Part shown: positions 1 to 7,428 of the stretch, one piece after another
Numbering within the stretch: the stretch's first letter is position 1
Layout: each line of letters starts with the position of its first letter
NCBI GenBank assembly: GCA_018401555.1
Contig: JAGYKP010000077.1
Coordinates: 1-64,000 of the forward strand
Length of the DNA: 64,000 nucleotides
Reading direction: 5' to 3'
Origin: Halomonas sp.
GTDB taxonomy: Bacteria; Pseudomonadota; Gammaproteobacteria; Pseudomonadales; Halomonadaceae
Made by a program: the position numbers and the translations under genes
Notes under the pieces: model-generated
Database searches by the model: none
The model's input: only the letters and a program-made list of their open reading frames with translations
What the model was told of the DNA's origin: nothing

Positions 1-523
1 CGAAGAGCCCTCGAAATACACCTTGGGACGATCGAGGCGACCCGAGACCACCTGCATGGGCTCCACCCCGCGCCACTGACCCGGACCTTAGCGTCGTCAA
101 GCCGGCGTCAGCATCAGGGAACAACCACCGATGCCACTGAAAAAGCCTCTCGGCGTCCAGCGACGTGTCAGGATTGAAGGTGGCATCCAGCATCAGCTCC
201 GCCAGGCCTTCGGAACGTGGTGAGGTAACGCCCTCAGGCTCCTCTACGCCAAGGCGTCGGGCCAAGGATGAGCGGACTGAGGCCACATTGAGCCGCTCCC
301 CCTCGATGGCCGAGGACGTGACAATGCTCTGCAACAGCGTGTCCAGGGCGGTTCTCGCATCGGCATCCTGATCGTCCGTGGGCGTCAGGGCCACAGACCG
401 ACCGACCAAGATACCGAGATCCCTCCAGCATACCTGGACCCGTGGCTGAATCTCTGCTGCCTGCCAGGTAAAGTTCGGCCAGCCAGGATGCTGCCAGATC
501 CATGTCGAGGCGTGATCAGTCAT
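1..523 (-). CDS. Fic family protein with DUF4172 N-terminus (partial, frameshifted)
   Basis: Translation from the ATG at 523 begins with the Trp-rich opening typical of DUF4172 (residues 7-20, WIWQHPGWPNFTW), followed by a helix with SSAIEGE at residues 70-76. That fits the (S/T)xxxE(G/N) inhibitory motif of class II Fic AMP-transferases, in which the Glu blocks the ATP site. The reading frame breaks near 78-84: removing one base from the CCC run restores QWRGVEPMQVVSGRLDRP, the conserved stretch before the Fic core. The catalytic HPFxxGNGR motif lies beyond the left edge, so activity cannot be judged. Known family role: adenylylation of a target protein, often self-regulated by a C-terminal winged helix. 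A good Shine-Dalgarno (GGAGG) lies 6 bases before the start. The upstream region carries an operator-like repeat array. Confidence 0.85.
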   Translation of the reverse strand, partial: MTDHASTWIWQHPGWPNFTWQAAEIQPRVQVCWRDLGILVGRSVALTPTDDQDADARTALDTLLQSIVTSSAIEGERLNVASVRSSLARRLGVEEPEGVTSPRSEGLAELMLDATFNPDTSLDAERLFQWHRWLFPDADAGLTTLRSGSVARGGAHAGGLGSPRSSQGVFRGLF

Positions 524-545
524 GCCAGACCTCCGAGAATACGGA

Positions 546-607
546 TGAGCCGAACCGCACGGCTTTCGGCTCACATAGTGAGCCGAATATTGATCGGTTT
601 CGGCTCA
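546..607. promoter_or_regulatory. Operator-like array of four alternating TGAGCCGAA sites
   Basis: Exact 9-mers TGAGCCGAA occur at 546-554 (+), 565-573 (-), 579-587 (+) and 599-607 (-). The middle two form a perfect inverted repeat of 10-bp arms around ATA. A weaker fifth half-site, TCGGCTC, lies at 634-640. The array begins 23 bases upstream of the fic start, so a bound protein would block its promoter. Autoregulation by the Fic protein or a partner is inference. Confidence 0.6.
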
Positions 608-741
608 GCTAGCAAGCCTGGGAGTCGTAAGGCCTCGGCTCGCCATCTTCTAATGTCATCGTGGCACCTACACTTACGCCCTGAGTTCCAAGCGGCCTGC
701 CCCCGGCACCAGAGCGTTGCCACGAGAGCAATGGAGAGATT

Positions 742-1026
742 GTGATGCATATAGGAATCCTCACCCTGCACATCTCGCTGCCCGGCTGTCGGTCGCTGAA
801 GGAGAAGCGCCAGCGTATGGGCGGCCTTCACGAGCGCTTCGGGCGCAACCCGGCGGTGGCGGTCTGCGAAAGCGGCGAACACGACCGACTGGAGGCGAGC
901 GAGTGGACCTTCGTGGCGGTGGCCAACGAGGGCCCCAAGGTAGAGGCGCTGCTCGCAGAGATCGAGGACAAGATCCAGCGCAGCGTGGACGGCCGGGTGA
1001 TGGAGGCGACCAGGGAGATGCTTTGA
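742..1026 (+). CDS. DUF503 family protein (YlxP-like)
   Basis: A 94-residue product starting IGILTLHISLPGCRSLKEKR at residues 4-23, the hallmark opening of DUF503 (YlxP in Gram-positives, where it sits near ribosome-maturation genes). The length is normal for the family. GTG at 742 and ATG at 745 are adjacent; GGAGA at 733-737 serves either, and ATG 745 is the usual choice. The molecular function is not established. It is divergent from the fic gene and convergent with the next gene, leaving a 27-base gap. A small RNA- or ribosome-associated role is only a guess from the family. Confidence 0.85.
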   Translation: MMHIGILTLHISLPGCRSLKEKRQRMGGLHERFGRNPAVAVCESGEHDRLEASEWTFVAVANEGPKVEALLAEIEDKIQRSVDGRVMEATREML

Positions 1027-1053
1027 CGGTGAGCCGCCATGCGGCCGCAGTTC

Positions 1054-2384
1054 TTACCGACCCGGCTGGGGCGGCGAGATGCGGCCGGCGGGGCCTGCAT
1101 CGCCAGGCAACTCCCGCAGGCGGAGACGAAGGTCATGGCGGCGATAGTCGAGATCGAAGGCCATCACCTCGAACAGGGTATCGTCCCGTGTGCTGACCAG
1201 GCGTGGCGCGGAGTGGTGCACGAAGCGCTCGCCATCCACCGTCAACTGCAGGTGCGGCAGGCCATCCGTGTCGTACTCCAGCCGCATCGCCTGGAAGCGC
1301 CAGCTCAACGGCGCCTGCCGGGCACAGCTTTCCACATCCAGCGGCACGCCTGGAGCCAGCTCGACGTGCTGGCGCTCCAGTTCCCTGCCCTCGGCATCGG
1401 TCACGACCAGCCGGTAGGCACGCGGCCCCGTGAAGGGCGCTCCCTGCTCTGGCAGGGAAGCCAGCAGCGCGGCGCGAACGGGCTCCACCGGCCGGAGTGG
1501 TGGCTGGTACACCACCGAGTTCCCGGCCCGGGACGATGGACGAAGCGCAAGGAGAGCAGCCGCTCGCTACTGATATCGAGCCCCGGCACGCTGCCGGACA
1601 TCGCCAGCGCCTCGCCCGGCTCCCAGGCGAGCTTGGCGTGGCGACCCCGAGCGGTGCGCAGGAAGAGCGTGCCGGGGGTGTCGTCCAGCGTCAGCCGGGA
1701 TTCGGCAGGCGACTCGGGCGAGGCGTCCCGATAGCGCAGCAGGTAGTCGTAGGAAGGATGGGTGATCCCCTGCGCCTCGGCCGAGACGAAGTGCAGCCCG
1801 CCCCCATCGGCGGCGGCCAGGGTGACTCGCAGCGGCTCGCGCTCCAGGGCGACGGGGAAGAGGTCGGCCCCGGCCGGGTCTCGCACCGGGGCGTGGTCGA
1901 TGAAGGACCAGCCGAAGGGCTCGCCGTCCTCGTCCCAGCCCAGGTAGGCAATCCCGCCGGGCAGGCGCTCCTCCCGTTCGGCCACCGTCTGCAGGGTCAA
2001 GGCCGCGCCAGGGGCCACATAGCCCGCATCGAGCCGCTGAAAGCCCTGCGCCTCGGCCACGAGACGGCCGCTGCCGTTACCCAGCAGCCACACCGGGCCG
2101 GGCAACGGCAGGCGAAAGCGCCCCTCGCCATCGGTGGTCGCGGTGGTTTCGTAGCGCTTGTCCCAGACCAGCTGTCGATCCGCGCCGCTCAGGCCCCAGC
2201 CCTGGCGGCTCAGGGTCAGGGTGGCGCCAGCCACCGGTGCATCACTGTGATATTCGATCAACCGCCCAGTCACCGGAGCGGGGGTAAGCCACTCGAGCAT
2301 CAGCCACATCGCCAGCACCAGCCCCGATAACGTGGCCCCCGATATCACGACCCACCGCCAACGGCGCCCGGCATGCTCGCTCAT
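1054..2384 (-). CDS. Membrane-anchored hypothetical protein with Ig-like/carboxypeptidase-regulatory-like domain (frameshifted)
   Basis: The start at 2384 gives a short cytoplasmic head, one membrane segment (about residues 13-33) and then an extracytoplasmic part. Residues about 38-90 (RLIEYHSDAPVAGATLTLS, then DGEGRFRLPLPG) look like a carboxypeptidase-regulatory-like or CNA-B type beta-sandwich. The frame shifts near 1525-1533 within the sequence for RFVHRPGPG, and the remaining 150 residues continue in another frame to the stop at 1054. The repaired product is about 440 residues. I do not recognise a specific family for the C-terminal half. It is divergent from the SDR gene and convergent with DUF503. 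A long antisense-frame extension of this ORF to 3665 is an artefact. Confidence 0.6.
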
Positions 2385-2525
2385 GGTTCGCCTCCCCTCC
2401 TCGCCACCGGCAGCGTAGCACTCCGTCCATCGCAACACGCTCCCTTTCGGCCACCATTGCCGAATCGGCTCCCGGGCCCTATGGTCGAGGCCCACCTCGC
2501 TCCCCCGCACTGAAAGGAAAACCGC

Positions 2526-3389
2526 ATGCCAGAAGCCCCGCCACAGACAACGCGAAGCCTGCTGATCACCGGTTGCTCCAGCGGTATCGGGTATTCCGCG
2601 GCCCACGCCATGGCAGAGCGTGGCTGGCGAGTCTTCGCCACGGCGCGCAAGGAAGAGGATGTGGCCCGGCTGCGCGAGGAGGGCCTGGAGGCGTTGGTGC
2701 TGGATCTGGACAGCAGCGCCTCCATCGAGGCCGCAGTGGCAGATGTGGCACAGCGCACCGGCGGCACATTGACGGCGCTCTTCAACAACGGCGCCTACGG
2801 CCAGCCCGGCGCGGTCGAGGACCTCTCCCGCGACGTGCTGAGACAACAGCTCGAGACCAACCTGCTCGGCACCCACGAGCTCACCACCAGGCTGCTGCCG
2901 ATGATGCGTGCCCAGGGGCATGGGCGCATCGTGCACAACAGCTCGGTGCTGGGCTTCGCCGCCCTGCCCTACCGCGGCGCTTACGTCTGCTCCAAGTTCG
3001 CACTCGAAGGCCTCGCCGACACCCTGCGCCAGGAGCTTGTCGGCAGCGGCATCCACGTCAGCCTGATCCAGCCCGGTCCCATCAGCAGCCGCTTTCGCGA
3101 GAATGCCTACCGCGCCTTCCGCGCCAACATCGATACCCGGCACAGCGCCCATGCCGATACCTACCGCAAGGTGGAGGCGCGCCTGGCCAGCCAGGACGGC
3201 AAGGGTGCCTTCACCCTGGGCCCCGAGGCGGTGGTGGCCAAGCTGATCCACGCCCTGGAACACCCGCGACCCAGACCGCGCTACGCGGTGACCCTGCCCA
3301 CCCACCTCTTCGCCGCCCTCAGGCGGGTACTCAGCACCCGCGGCATGGATCGGGTGCTGCTGCGCGCGACGCGGGATGAGAGGGAGTGA
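2526..3389 (+). CDS. SDR family oxidoreductase
   Basis: A 287-residue classical short-chain dehydrogenase. The NAD(P) loop TGCSSGIG is at residues 15-22, a variant of the NNAG motif (NNGA) near residue 87, and the catalytic pair is in YVCSK near residue 154 with an upstream serine (NSSVLG). The layout resembles the E. coli YbbO-like aldehyde or retinol reductases, which are NADP-linked. The substrate cannot be told from sequence. The start is supported by AAAGGAAAA just upstream. It stands alone, divergent from the preceding gene by about 140 bases. Confidence 0.88.
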   Translation: MPEAPPQTTRSLLITGCSSGIGYSAAHAMAERGWRVFATARKEEDVARLREEGLEALVLDLDSSASIEAAVADVAQRTGGTLTALFNNGAYGQPGAVEDLSRDVLRQQLETNLLGTHELTTRLLPMMRAQGHGRIVHNSSVLGFAALPYRGAYVCSKFALEGLADTLRQELVGSGIHVSLIQPGPISSRFRENAYRAFRANIDTRHSAHADTYRKVEARLASQDGKGAFTLGPEAVVAKLIHALEHPRPRPRYAVTLPTHLFAALRRVLSTRGMDRVLLRATRDERE

Positions 3390-3437
3390 ATGCCCGAGGG
3401 ATAACCCGCAGATAGCCCCCTTGCCGGGCAATCTCGG

Positions 3438-3456
3438 TGCGCATATGCTATGCGCA
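3438..3456. promoter_or_regulatory. Palindromic operator upstream of ccdAB
   Basis: TGCGCATA-TGC-TATGCGCA is a perfect 8-bp inverted repeat with a 3-base spacer, 28 bases before the ccdA start. Type II antitoxins normally bind such palindromes to repress their own operon, so this is the likely CcdA/CcdB operator. Confidence 0.65.
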
Positions 3457-3483
3457 TAGCCCTTCGAAACAGGAGACTTCTCC

Positions 3484-3729
3484 ATGTCGCCACTCTTCGA
3501 TGTCACGGCACCCAAGAAGGCCACCAACGTCAGCATCAACAGCGACCTGCTCCAACGTGCAAGGCGCCTGGGGATCAACCTCTCGGCCACCTTCGAAAGC
3601 GCGCTGACGGAAAAGGTACGTGCAGAGCAACGCGCACGGTGGCAACAGGAAAACACCGATGCCATTCGTGCCTACAACCAGTTCGTCGAAGAGAACGGCA
3701 CCTTCGGTGATGGCGAACGGCAGTTCTGA
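3484..3729 (+). CDS. ccdA: Type II antitoxin CcdA
   Basis: An 81-residue protein. Residues about 10-45 (KKATNVSINSDLLQRARRLG onwards) form the ribbon-helix-helix DNA-binding part that also binds the operator. The acidic, Gln-rich C-terminal tail (about 50-81, with RAYNQFVEENGTFGD) is the disordered segment that wraps the CcdB toxin. Size and both motifs match CcdA. AGGAGA at 3471-3476 is the ribosome site. The stop overlaps the ccdB start (TGATG), so translation is coupled. The pair is chromosomal here, with no plasmid genes around it. Confidence 0.9.
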   Translation: MSPLFDVTAPKKATNVSINSDLLQRARRLGINLSATFESALTEKVRAEQRARWQQENTDAIRAYNQFVEENGTFGDGERQF

Positions 3730-4046
3730 TGGCTCAGTTCAACGCCTACGAAAACCGGAATCCGGCCTCGCGACATCGATACCCCTACCTGCTTGATATC
3801 CAGAGCGACCTGCTGGAAGAGCTACGCACCACGGTTGTCGTGCCCCTCTGCCCTGTCACTCAAGCCGAAAGTGTGCGAATGACCTACTTGAATCCCGTCA
3901 TCGAGATAGATGGTGAACATTACATCGCCATGACGCAGGAGCTCGCCGGAATCGAAAGGAAGCGACTCGGCGAATCCGTGCATGACCTTGGCATCTATCG
4001 CGATCGGATCATGGCCGCCGTCGACTTCCTGATCACCGGCATCTGA
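3729..4046 (+). CDS. ccdB: Type II toxin CcdB
   Basis: A 105-residue protein beginning with the CcdB signature (QFNAYENRNPASRHRYPYLL), with the typical VVPLCP strand near residue 38 and the C-terminal segment ending in a hydrophobic helix and GI. CcdB poisons DNA gyrase by trapping the GyrA-DNA complex. The last residues contact GyrA: F-plasmid CcdB ends WGI, while this one ends TGI, so the Trp is replaced by Thr. That could weaken gyrase poisoning. It is coupled to ccdA by a one-base overlap. Confidence 0.92.
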   Translation: MAQFNAYENRNPASRHRYPYLLDIQSDLLEELRTTVVVPLCPVTQAESVRMTYLNPVIEIDGEHYIAMTQELAGIERKRLGESVHDLGIYRDRIMAAVDFLITGI

Positions 4047-4175
4047 TTCAACCAGCGGCCACCTGATGCGGCCGCAGTTCCCGCGCTGCCCATGCCTTGA
4101 TGTCGATCAAGGTGATCGCCGGACGGGCGACTACGCTGAGGGCCAGGCCCCCTGCCTCACCTAGAGGTCGTCGTC

Positions 4176-4763
4176 ATGCACCAGCGCATCCTGATCCTGC
4201 AGGGTCACCCCGACCGCAGCGAAGCCCACCTCTGCCACGCCCTGGCCGAACACTACCGCGCCGGTGCGGAGGAGCATGGCCATGAGATCCGCCAGATCGA
4301 CCTGGCCAGCCTCGAGTTTCCCCTGCTTCGCAGCCAGAAGGAGTGGGAGCACTCGCCCCTCCCCGACAGCCTGGCCGAAGCCCAGCAGGCCATTGGCTGG
4401 TGCCAGCACCTGGTACTCATCTTTCCCCTCTGGCTTGGCGACATGCCGGCGCTGGTCAAGGGCTTCCTGGAGCAGGTGCTGCGCCCAGGCTTCGCCTTCG
4501 AGTACGAGGAGGGCAACCCCCTGGGCAGGAAGGGGCTGACAGGTCGCTCGGCTCGAGTCATCGTGACCATGGGCATGCCGGCAGCCATCTACCGCCACCT
4601 CTACCGAGCCCATAGCCTCAAGTCGCTGGAGCGCAACATCCTCGGCTTCGTCGGACTGTCACCGATACGCGAGACGCTGATCGGCGGTGTGGAGGGGATG
4701 AGCCAGAAGGAGGTCGACGACTGGTTCCGCGAGATGCACACCTCCGGCGCCGAGGGCCGGTAG
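4176..4763 (+). CDS. NAD(P)H-dependent flavin oxidoreductase (MdaB/KefF/NQO-like)
   Basis: 195 residues with a flavodoxin-like fold. The N-terminal ILILQGHPDRSEAHLCHALA is the FMN/FAD phosphate-binding opening. LVLIFPLWLGDMPALVKGFLEQV (about 83-107) is the conserved NQO1-family segment, and GLTGRSARVIVTMGMP (about 122-137) contacts the flavin ring. Family members reduce quinones or regulate KefC-type K+ efflux. No kef gene is adjacent, so a general quinone reductase role is more likely. It is monocistronic and ends in a terminator shared with the convergent gene. Confidence 0.85.
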   Translation: MHQRILILQGHPDRSEAHLCHALAEHYRAGAEEHGHEIRQIDLASLEFPLLRSQKEWEHSPLPDSLAEAQQAIGWCQHLVLIFPLWLGDMPALVKGFLEQVLRPGFAFEYEEGNPLGRKGLTGRSARVIVTMGMPAAIYRHLYRAHSLKSLERNILGFVGLSPIRETLIGGVEGMSQKEVDDWFREMHTSGAEGR

Positions 4764-4792
4764 GCAGGCTCCGCTACGCTTCCGCCTACCGG
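4757..4792. terminator. Bidirectional hairpin between convergent genes
   Basis: CCGGTAGGC (4757-4765) pairs with GCCTACCGG (4784-4792) across an 18-base loop. The arms include the stop codons of both flanking genes. There is no strong T run on either side. Confidence 0.45.
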
Positions 4793-5250
4793 TCCAGCCC
4801 CAGCGACCGGGCCCGGCGATAAAGCGCAGTGATGCTACCGTTGCCCAGCATCATGCCGAGGCCCAGCACCACCACGACCAGGGCGTCATAGGCCACGGCG
4901 CCCGCGCCGGTGTAGGCCGCCACCAGCATGCCGAGGTGGCGCGCCACCAGGTACACGCCGATGAGGAAGGTGCCGGCACGCACCAGGTCCTCGTCCGCGA
5001 TGCGAGCGCCAGCGTCGGCCTCGACTCCGCCATGCAGCCTCTCCGCCAACCAGCCGGCGAAGCACCACAGGAGCACGCCACCGAGAATCGGCACCCCCAC
5101 CGTCGCCAAATAGATCAGCAGCAACTTCCCGACCCCGGGCTCGGCGGTATTGGGCCCCAGCAGCGCCAGCGCCGGAACCACCGAGAACAGCGTCTTCAGG
5201 AAGAGATAGAGGCCCAGAAGCCGGATCAGCAGGATGGAGAAGGGCTTCAT
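4786..5250 (-). CDS. Small integral membrane protein, function unknown
   Basis: A 154-residue protein with about four hydrophobic segments (residues 6-28, 42-66, 92-112 and 118-140) and a short basic tail. No catalytic motif is visible and I do not recognise a family. Its ATG overlaps the phzF stop (ATGA at 5247-5250), so it is the last gene of the rhuM-fic / phzF operon and is translationally coupled to phzF. Confidence 0.65.
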   Translation of the reverse strand: MKPFSILLIRLLGLYLFLKTLFSVVPALALLGPNTAEPGVGKLLLIYLATVGVPILGGVLLWCFAGWLAERLHGGVEADAGARIADEDLVRAGTFLIGVYLVARHLGMLVAAYTGAGAVAYDALVVVVLGLGMMLGNGSITALYRRARSLGLDR

Positions 5251-6144
5251 GGGGCCTCCCGGGAAAGCGTCAGTCCGCCTGGCAGGTGCAGAGTCCCGCT
5301 TCCCACAATCACTGCCTCTCCCGCGATGCGAATCGAAAGATCATCTTCGGTGCGCTCAGCCTCTGCAAGGATGCGGCTTGGGCGACCCATCTCGACCCCC
5401 TGCTCAATCTGCCAGCGCCATCGACCAACTCCTCTGTTCTGTGCCAGGTGCCCAGCCAAGGCCGCGGCCGCACTGCCGGTTGCCGGATCCTCACGCACGC
5501 CACCCGGCGTGGAAAACATACGGGCCCTCACGATGTGTGATGCACCAGCCTCCTTACCGGCCACATAGAGATAGACCTGATCGTGGCCGCTGGGTGACAC
5601 CCGGTCCGACCAGATGCCCGGCGATGGCCGTGCCCACACGAGGGCCTCAAGCGACGCGAGCTCGACCAGATGATAGGGCAGCCCGCAGGAGGCCAGTACG
5701 GGAGAACCGATAACCAGGTGCTCCTCCAAACCGAGCAGTTCAGCGGCGGAGATCCGAGTCAGGGGACTCGGCAGGCTGCTGAACGGCGCCGCCGTGGTAA
5801 ATCGAGTCAGCTCGTTCTCGAACTCCACTACGATAGGACCGACGTCGGCCTCGAGAATCAGCGGGCAATCCCGTGCGGCCAAGCCCAGCGCCACCAGCAG
5901 GTGGGCGGTACCTACTGTCGGATGGCCTGCGAAGGGCAGCTCCTCCCGTGGGTGTAAAGATGCGGATGGGGTAGCGATGATGGCCGGTTGCCCCTCCGAC
6001 GAACACCGTTTCGGAGAGTTTCAGCTCGTTGGCGATGGCCTGCATCGTGCCAGAGGCGAGGCCCTCGGCGTGGGGAAAAACCGCCAGCGGGTTGCCAGCA
6101 AAGGCTCGGTCGGTGAAGACATCGAGCAGGAAATACTCGGTCAT
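5247..6144 (-). CDS. PhzF family isomerase/epimerase-like protein (frameshifted)
   Basis: The N-terminal part (LLDVFTDRAFAGNPLAVF, residues 5-22) and the C-terminal signature EDPATGSAAAALAGHLA are diagnostic of the PhzF / diaminopimelate-epimerase fold. The frame shifts near 5948-5955; dropping one base yields REELPFAGHPTVGTAHLLV, the second conserved block. The repaired product is about 298 residues, normal for the family. PhzF of Pseudomonas isomerises a phenazine precursor, but most family members have unknown small-molecule substrates and no phenazine genes are present here. It overlaps the genes on both sides by ATGA junctions, so it is expressed only as part of this operon. Confidence 0.85.
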
Positions 6145-7157
6145 AAAGACTCTCCGGAAACTCGAGCTTCAGGGCTGGCCAGCATGTTCATGATTAACCG
6201 GACCATGGTCTCTTTGTTGGCCGGGTCGGACTCGGCGATCAGCAGCGTCAGGGCGGCGAGGCCCACGTCGTTGACCACCACCTCGCCGTGGGCATCGAGC
6301 AGGCGATCGTTGCGGTAGAGGAAGTCGACGAAGAGGTAGGCGGCACTACGCTTGTTGCCATCGGCAAAGGGATGGTTCTTGACCACGAAATAGAGCAGGT
6401 GCGCCGCCTTGGCCTCCACCGAGGGATAGGCCGGCTCGCCGAAGACCGTCTGGTCGAGATTGCCGAGCAGAGAACCGAGGCCGTCGCCACGCTCGCGGGC
6501 GAATAGCTCGGTGGCTTCCCCCTTGGCGATCAGCTCGGCCTTGAGCGACGCAAGCGCCGTGTGGGCCTCATCCAGCGTCGGCAGTCGGCCTCCGACCTGG
6601 GCATGGGGCTCTGTCAGCAGGCCCTCGTCGTAGCGCTGCAGCAGCAGGAAGGTCTGGGCGTAGCGGGTGACGATATCCACCAGGCCCCGTCCGCTGGTGG
6701 CATCCAGCGCTGGGCTGCCGGCCGTCTTGCGCACGAGGGCCATGGCGGCCTCGAGCTCGCGGGCATTCTCCTCGAAGCGCTGGCGATTCAGCGTCCAGCC
6801 CTGGGTGAGGTGCTCGCGCAGCACACGGGTGGCCCACTGACGGAACTGCACAGCGCGCCGAGAGTTGACGCGATAGCCCACCGAGATGATGGCATCGAGG
6901 TTGTAATACTCCACCTGATAGGTTTTGCCATCTGCGGCAGTTGTTGCATTTTTTGCAACAACTGACTCGCGATCCAGTTCCGCATCACCGAAGATGTTCT
7001 TCAAGTGTCGAGAAATCACAGACTTGTTGCGATCGAACACGTCGGATAGCTGCTGCAGACTGAGCCAAACGGTCTCATGTTCGGCATCCAGTCGTACCTC
7101 GACCTCACGGCCGGCCTCCTGATAGAAGACGATGGGTGTCTCGCGGTTGGTGGTCAT
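6141..7157 (-). CDS. RhuM-Fic/Doc fusion protein
   Basis: 338 residues. The N-terminal half (about 1-150) is a RhuM/virulence-protein domain: TVWLSLQQLSDVFDRNKSVI near 29-48 is a winged-helix-like region, and YNLDAIISVGYRVNS near 85-99 is the family signature. The C-terminal half carries HPFADGNKRSA near residues 260-270, the Doc-type variant of the Fic motif. In Doc the Lys in place of Gly turns the enzyme into a kinase (EF-Tu phosphorylation); the His, Phe, Asp and Arg positions are kept here. No Phd-like antitoxin is adjacent. The gene leads an operon with phzF and a membrane protein, coupled by ATGA overlaps. A host-target phosphotransferase or AMP-transferase toxin in a defence or stress setting is inference. 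Confidence 0.88.
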   Translation of the reverse strand: MTTNRETPIVFYQEAGREVEVRLDAEHETVWLSLQQLSDVFDRNKSVISRHLKNIFGDAELDRESVVAKNATTAADGKTYQVEYYNLDAIISVGYRVNSRRAVQFRQWATRVLREHLTQGWTLNRQRFEENARELEAAMALVRKTAGSPALDATSGRGLVDIVTRYAQTFLLLQRYDEGLLTEPHAQVGGRLPTLDEAHTALASLKAELIAKGEATELFARERGDGLGSLLGNLDQTVFGEPAYPSVEAKAAHLLYFVVKNHPFADGNKRSAAYLFVDFLYRNDRLLDAHGEVVVNDVGLAALTLLIAESDPANKETMVRLIMNMLASPEARVSGESL

Positions 7158-7180
7158 GTCCTATGTCCCCGATTCCCCTG

Positions 7181-7251
7181 CCTGCCCGTGCCTGCCCGTG
7201 CCTGCCCGTGCCTGCCCGATGCCTGCCCGTGCCTGCCCGTGCCTGCCCGTG
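7181..7251. repeat. 10-bp tandem repeat (CCTGCCCGTG), seven units
   Basis: Seven head-to-tail units of CCTGCCCGTG; the fourth (7211-7221) is an 11-base variant, CCTGCCCGATG. The tract lies 24-94 bases upstream of the rhuM-fic start, in the probable mRNA leader. Slipped-strand changes in copy number would alter leader length by about one helical turn per unit. Confidence 0.9.
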
Positions 7252-7297
7252 CCTGCATTATGCGACGACGGTCCCGAATAGCGCTCCTTGCAGACAC

Positions 7298-7327
7298 ATT
7301 ATGTGGATGCTAAGCCGCAGCGTTGAA
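7298..7327 (-). promoter_or_regulatory. Possible sigma-70 promoter for the rhuM-fic operon
   Basis: On the minus strand TTCAAC (7322-7327) and CATAAT (7298-7303) are separated by 18 bases. The -10 lies inside the palindrome CACATTATGTG (7295-7305), which could be an operator. Transcription from here would place the 10-bp repeats in the leader. Confidence 0.35.
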
Positions 7328-7369
7328 GGACGCCAATCGGCAAGTCCCCCGTACCACCCGCCCACAAAG

Positions 7370-7401
7370 CCACAAGCCCGGCTCGATGGCCGGGCTTGTG
7401 G
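7370..7401 (-). terminator. Hairpin downstream of the old yellow enzyme gene
   Basis: Perfect 13-bp stem CCACAAGCCCGGC / GCCGGGCTTGTGG around a 6-base loop, 27 bases past the stop of the minus-strand gene. The following sequence is only weakly T-rich. Confidence 0.6.
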
Positions 7402-7428
7402 CGTATCGGCTGGCTGTCTGGCGTCGGT

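Noticed and set aside
1401-3665. A 754-residue open frame on the minus strand across the SDR and ccdA region
   Set aside because: Only its C-terminal third (from 2384) matches a real gene; the rest is antisense to the SDR and ccdA and shows the low-complexity composition of a GC-rich shadow frame.
5247-6144. Phenazine biosynthesis
   Set aside because: The PhzF family is broad and no other phz gene is present.
7181-7251. Possible CRISPR-like array
   Set aside because: The units are 10 bases and contiguous with no spacers, so it is a simple tandem repeat.
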